Source of the DNA: Alphaproteobacteria bacterium
GTDB lineage: Bacteria; Pseudomonadota; Alphaproteobacteria; Puniceispirillales; Puniceispirillaceae
Length of the DNA stretch: 7,881 bases
Direction: 5' to 3'
Assembly: GCA_009936885.1 (NCBI GenBank)
Contig: JAACDT010000276.1
Location: 1-7,881, forward strand
The first letter of the stretch is position 1. Each line of letters begins with the position of its first letter. A program made the translations under genes and the position numbers. The notes beneath the pieces are model-generated. The model searched no databases and was not told where the DNA came from. It saw only the letters and a list, made by a program, of their open reading frames with translations. This document shows, piece after piece, positions 5,604-7,881 of the stretch.

Positions 5604-6275
5604 ATGAAAATAGCGATTGATGGCACTGCAGCATCAGGGAAAGGAACCTTGGCAAAAAGGCTTGCAGAATGCCTTGGGTGCGATTATCTGGACACAGGAT
5701 TACTTTACCGCGCTGTTGCGCTCGAAGCACTAAGATACGGGCTATCTAGTCTTGATGACAATTTTAACGACCCCTTAACAAAAAAGCTCTTTGAGAAATC
5801 AACCCGAATTGAACTTACAACCATTGCACTTGGTTTAGCGCTTCCAATAGCAGATTCGCCTGACTTGAGAAGTCAGAAGATTTCAAGTCTGGCCGCAATC
5901 GTTGCAAGCTTGCCAGAAATCCGCCAGGCACTTATTGAAAAACAAAGAAATTTTGCCAATTCTCCTCCCTCTAAAAAAGGGGCAGTTTTGGATGGAAGAG
6001 ACATAGGCTCTGTCATACTTCCTGAAGCAGATTTTAAGTTTTTTATTGATGCCAAGCCCGAGATTCGCGCAAAAAGGCGGTTTGCAGAGTTTAAAGATAC
6101 CAACTCAAATCAAAAACAAGAAACCATTCTCAAAGACCTAATTGAGCGTGACAAAAGAGATAGCACCAGACAAATTGCCCCTTTAAAACTTCTTACAGAT
6201 GCATTTTTTATTGATAGTTCCTCATTAAATGCGGATGAAGTCTTGCAAATTGCCCTAAATTACATTAATGGCTAG
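5604..6275 (+). CDS. cmk: Cytidylate (CMP/dCMP) kinase
   Basis: It phosphorylates CMP and dCMP with ATP to feed CTP and dCTP synthesis, in the cytoplasm. The 223-residue product is close to the E. coli length (227). The P-loop GTAASGKGT is at 7-15. The CMP-site motif LDTGLLYRAVALEAL is at 29-43 (Asp30, Tyr35, Arg36). The family block LDGRDIGSVILPEA is at 129-142 (Arg132, Asp133). The lid motif ERDKRDSTRQIAPL is at 181-194, and a C-terminal FFIDSSSLNADEV matches the usual end. ATG 5604 has AAAGG (5593-5597) 6 bases upstream. It sits between aroA and rpsA, the common arrangement in alphaproteobacteria. The 91-base gap after aroA shows no terminator, so cotranscription is possible. Confidence 0.95.
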   Translation: MKIAIDGTAASGKGTLAKRLAECLGCDYLDTGLLYRAVALEALRYGLSSLDDNFNDPLTKKLFEKSTRIELTTIALGLALPIADSPDLRSQKISSLAAIVASLPEIRQALIEKQRNFANSPPSKKGAVLDGRDIGSVILPEADFKFFIDAKPEIRAKRRFAEFKDTNSNQKQETILKDLIERDKRDSTRQIAPLKLLTDAFFIDSSSLNADEVLQIALNYING

Positions 6276-6281
6276 GGCTCG

Positions 6282-6308
6282 TTGTTTGACATTTTTCTAA
6301 ACAATGTC
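6282..6308 (+). other. Two overlapping, mutually exclusive stem candidates after cmk
   Basis: TTGTTT (6282-6287) can pair with AAACAA (6299-6304), or GACATT (6288-6293) can pair with AATGTC (6303-6308). The stems share bases, so only one can form. No T-run follows, so it is not a standard terminator. The same stretch holds the TTGACA of the putative rpsA promoter. Confidence 0.3.
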
Positions 6309-6315
6309 TTACTTT
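6286..6315 (+). promoter_or_regulatory. Possible rpsA promoter
   Basis: A perfect TTGACA (6286-6291) is followed after 18 bases by TACTTT (6310-6315), a poor -10. It lies just downstream of the cmk stop and would give an rpsA leader of about 150 bases. A second AT-rich stretch, TATAAAAT at 6351-6358, has no matching -35. Confidence 0.35.
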
Positions 6316-6403
6316 GTGAACTTACAACAGCTGGAAATTTGTTTGCTATTTATAAAATATCTGACTCAAGGAAAATTACTTAAGTGTGTTTAGACAGAAA
6401 AAA

Positions 6404-6463
6404 TCTTGAACCCAGCCAAGAAAAAATAGGGCTTAACGCCCTCTAAATAGCATCCCACGGAGA
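6404..6463 (+). promoter_or_regulatory. rpsA leader: two small hairpins and strong ribosome site
   Basis: The first stem is TCTTG (6404-6408) with CAAGA (6417-6421), flanked on both sides by A6 runs (AGAAAAAAT occurs at 6396-6404 and 6419-6427). The second is AGGGC (6428-6432) with GCCCT (6438-6442) around loop TTAAC. The Shine-Dalgarno GGAGA at 6459-6463 then lies 6 bases before a TTG start. In E. coli the structured rpsA leader serves autogenous control by S1; a similar role here is inference. Confidence 0.4.
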
Positions 6464-6469
6464 CTTTTA

Positions 6470-7881
6470 TTGTCAAAACAAAAAGATGACGAGAATTTAC
6501 TCGTCAATGAGAATTTTGCTGATTTACTTGCAGAAAGCTTTTCAGAAAGCACCTCAGTAGAAGGCAGCGTTGTGCGCGGAACAATCATTGCTATCGAGTC
6601 AGATAACGCTATTATTGATGTGGGCCTTAAATCAGAAGGCCGCATTCCTCTCAAAGAATTCACAGCACCAGGCCAAGACCCAGAATTACAGGTTGGTGAT
6701 ACTGTTGAAGTCTATGTTGAGCGCATGGAAGACAAAGATGGTCAAGCACTTCTAAGCCGCGAGAAAGCAAGAAGAGAAGAAGCATGGGTTATCTTAGAGC
6801 GTGCATTTGAAGCACAAGAGCGTGTAACAGGTGTAATTTTTGGCAGAGTTAAAGGCGGCTTTACAGTAGACCTGTCAGGCGCGACGGCGTTCCTTCCTGG
6901 AAGTCAGGTTGATATTCGCCCAATTAACGATGTGAGCTCTCTTATGGGCGCCCCTCAGCCTTTTCAGATATTAAAAATTGACCGTCGCCGAGGCAATATC
7001 GTTGTCTCCCGCAGGGCTGTTCTCGAAGAATCCCGCGCTGAGGCTCGTAGCGAGCTTGTGTCTAATTTAGTAGAAGGACAAATCCTAAAAGGTGTTGTTA
7101 AGAATATCACTGATTATGGCGCATTTGTTGATTTAGGCGGCGTGGATGGGTTGCTACACGTAACTGACATTGCTTGGCGTAGCATCAATCACCCATCTGA
7201 AGCACTTACGGTTGGTCAAACTGTTGATGTTCAAGTCATACGATTTAATCAGGAAACTCAGCGTATTTCGCTTGGCATGAAACAGCTACAAAGCGACCCA
7301 TGGGAAAATGCGGTTGATAAGTTTAAAACAGGTACACGACTTAGTGGTAGAGTTACTAACATTACTGATTACGGAGCATTTGTTGAATTAGATGACGGTG
7401 TCGAAGGATTGGTTCATGTATCTGAGATGAGCTGGACAAAAAAGAATGTTCATCCAGGTAAGATCGTCTCAACAAGTCAGGAAGTTGAAGTTGTTGTTCT
7501 GGATGTAGATCTAACCAAGCGCCGAATATCACTTGGCCTTAAACAGGCAACAGACAACCCTTGGGCAGAGTTTGAGACTAATAATAAGATTGGCGATTTG
7601 ATTGAGGGTGATATCAATAATATCACTGAGTTTGGATTATTTGTTGGATTAACAGAAGAAATAGACGGCCTTGTTCATCTGTCTGATATTTCTTGGTCCG
7701 GTTCTAACGAAGAAGTGCTCGAAGGATTTAACAAAGGCGACAAGGTTGAAGCAAAAATTCTGGATATCGATCTTGAAAAAGAACGTATTTCTCTTGGAAT
7801 CAAGCAATTAACAAGTAATCCTGTTACTGATTCTGTTGAAAAAGTACGCAAAGGCGATGCGGTAACTTGTGTTATTACCGC
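6470..7881 (+). CDS. rpsA: 30S ribosomal protein S1 (3' partial, 470 codons present)
   Basis: S1 binds mRNA on the small ribosomal subunit and helps translation begin. The window holds 470 complete codons, without a stop, before the right edge. S1 (OB-fold) domains are visible at about 30-98, 115-182, 203-270, 288-357 and 375-444, and a sixth begins near 460. Domains 3 to 5 carry the typical KNITDYGAFVDL, TNITDYGAFVEL and NNITEFGLFVGL strands and end in RISLG motifs; full-length S1 with six domains is expected. The start is TTG 6470: GGAGA lies 6 bases upstream, an in-frame TAA lies at 6434-6436, and no in-frame ATG or GTG occurs before domain 1. The N-terminus then reads MSKQKDDENLLVNENFADLL, where the ENFADLL phrase fits S1 proteins. 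It follows cmk after 194 bases. Confidence 0.95.
   Translation, partial: MSKQKDDENLLVNENFADLLAESFSESTSVEGSVVRGTIIAIESDNAIIDVGLKSEGRIPLKEFTAPGQDPELQVGDTVEVYVERMEDKDGQALLSREKARREEAWVILERAFEAQERVTGVIFGRVKGGFTVDLSGATAFLPGSQVDIRPINDVSSLMGAPQPFQILKIDRRRGNIVVSRRAVLEESRAEARSELVSNLVEGQILKGVVKNITDYGAFVDLGGVDGLLHVTDIAWRSINHPSEALTVGQTVDVQVIRFNQETQRISLGMKQLQSDPWENAVDKFKTGTRLSGRVTNITDYGAFVELDDGVEGLVHVSEMSWTKKNVHPGKIVSTSQEVEVVVLDVDLTKRRISLGLKQATDNPWAEFETNNKIGDLIEGDINNITEFGLFVGLTEEIDGLVHLSDISWSGSNEEVLEGFNKGDKVEAKILDIDLEKERISLGIKQLTSNPVTDSVEKVRKGDAVTCVIT

Noticed and set aside
6433..6755. Frames on both strands over the rpsA start
   Set aside because: They are shadows of the S1 frame, which is open from 6437 to the window end and encodes clear S1 domains.

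Overview
The window looks like chromosomal core DNA of an AT-rich alphaproteobacterium. The evidence is gene content and order: an lptC-lptA-lptB block for lipopolysaccharide (LPS) transport, then a FYDLN-type acidic protein (TIGR02300-like), a class II aroA, cmk and rpsA. To my knowledge the FYDLN protein-aroA-cmk-rpsA neighbourhood is typical of Alphaproteobacteria. A Gram-negative outer membrane is implied by the Lpt genes. I cannot name the genus; the low GC and short intergenic gaps would suit a marine lineage, but that is inference.

Layout. Bases 1-1868 (+): the 3' end of lptC, complete lptA and complete lptB. Together they give the inner-membrane anchor, periplasmic bridge and cytoplasmic ATPase of the LPS export machine. 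A small terminator-like hairpin lies between lptA and lptB. Bases 1865-2985 (-): a two-gene unit, a single-domain rhodanese followed by an SGNH/GDSL hydrolase of the arylesterase/acyltransferase type. The hydrolase runs tail-to-tail into lptB with a 4-base overlap. Bases 2986-3245: noncoding. Bases 3246-3321 (-): tRNA-Ala(GGC) with encoded CCA. Bases 3385-3837 (-): the FYDLN protein, a zinc ribbon with a very acidic tail. Bases 3838-4150: an AT-rich divergent intergenic region with a good promoter for the FYDLN gene and two sets of short tandem repeats. Bases 4151-7881 (+): aroA, cmk and the first 470 codons of rpsA, which runs off the window.

Functionally the window holds three unrelated housekeeping blocks: envelope biogenesis (Lpt), aromatic amino acid precursor synthesis plus pyrimidine nucleotide supply (aroA, cmk), and translation (tRNA-Ala, rpsA). 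The rhodanese/SGNH pair is the least expected part. In many alphaproteobacteria lptB is followed by rpoN and a hibernation factor gene, so this pair may mark a local rearrangement.

I found no mobile element, CRISPR array, toxin-antitoxin pair or clear new system. The points most worth a second look are the rpsA leader (TTG start, strong Shine-Dalgarno sequence, two hairpins), the run of short tandem duplications in several noncoding gaps, the sequence variant in the FYDLN protein, and a class II EPSP synthase that carries glycine where the well-studied CP4 enzyme has alanine.
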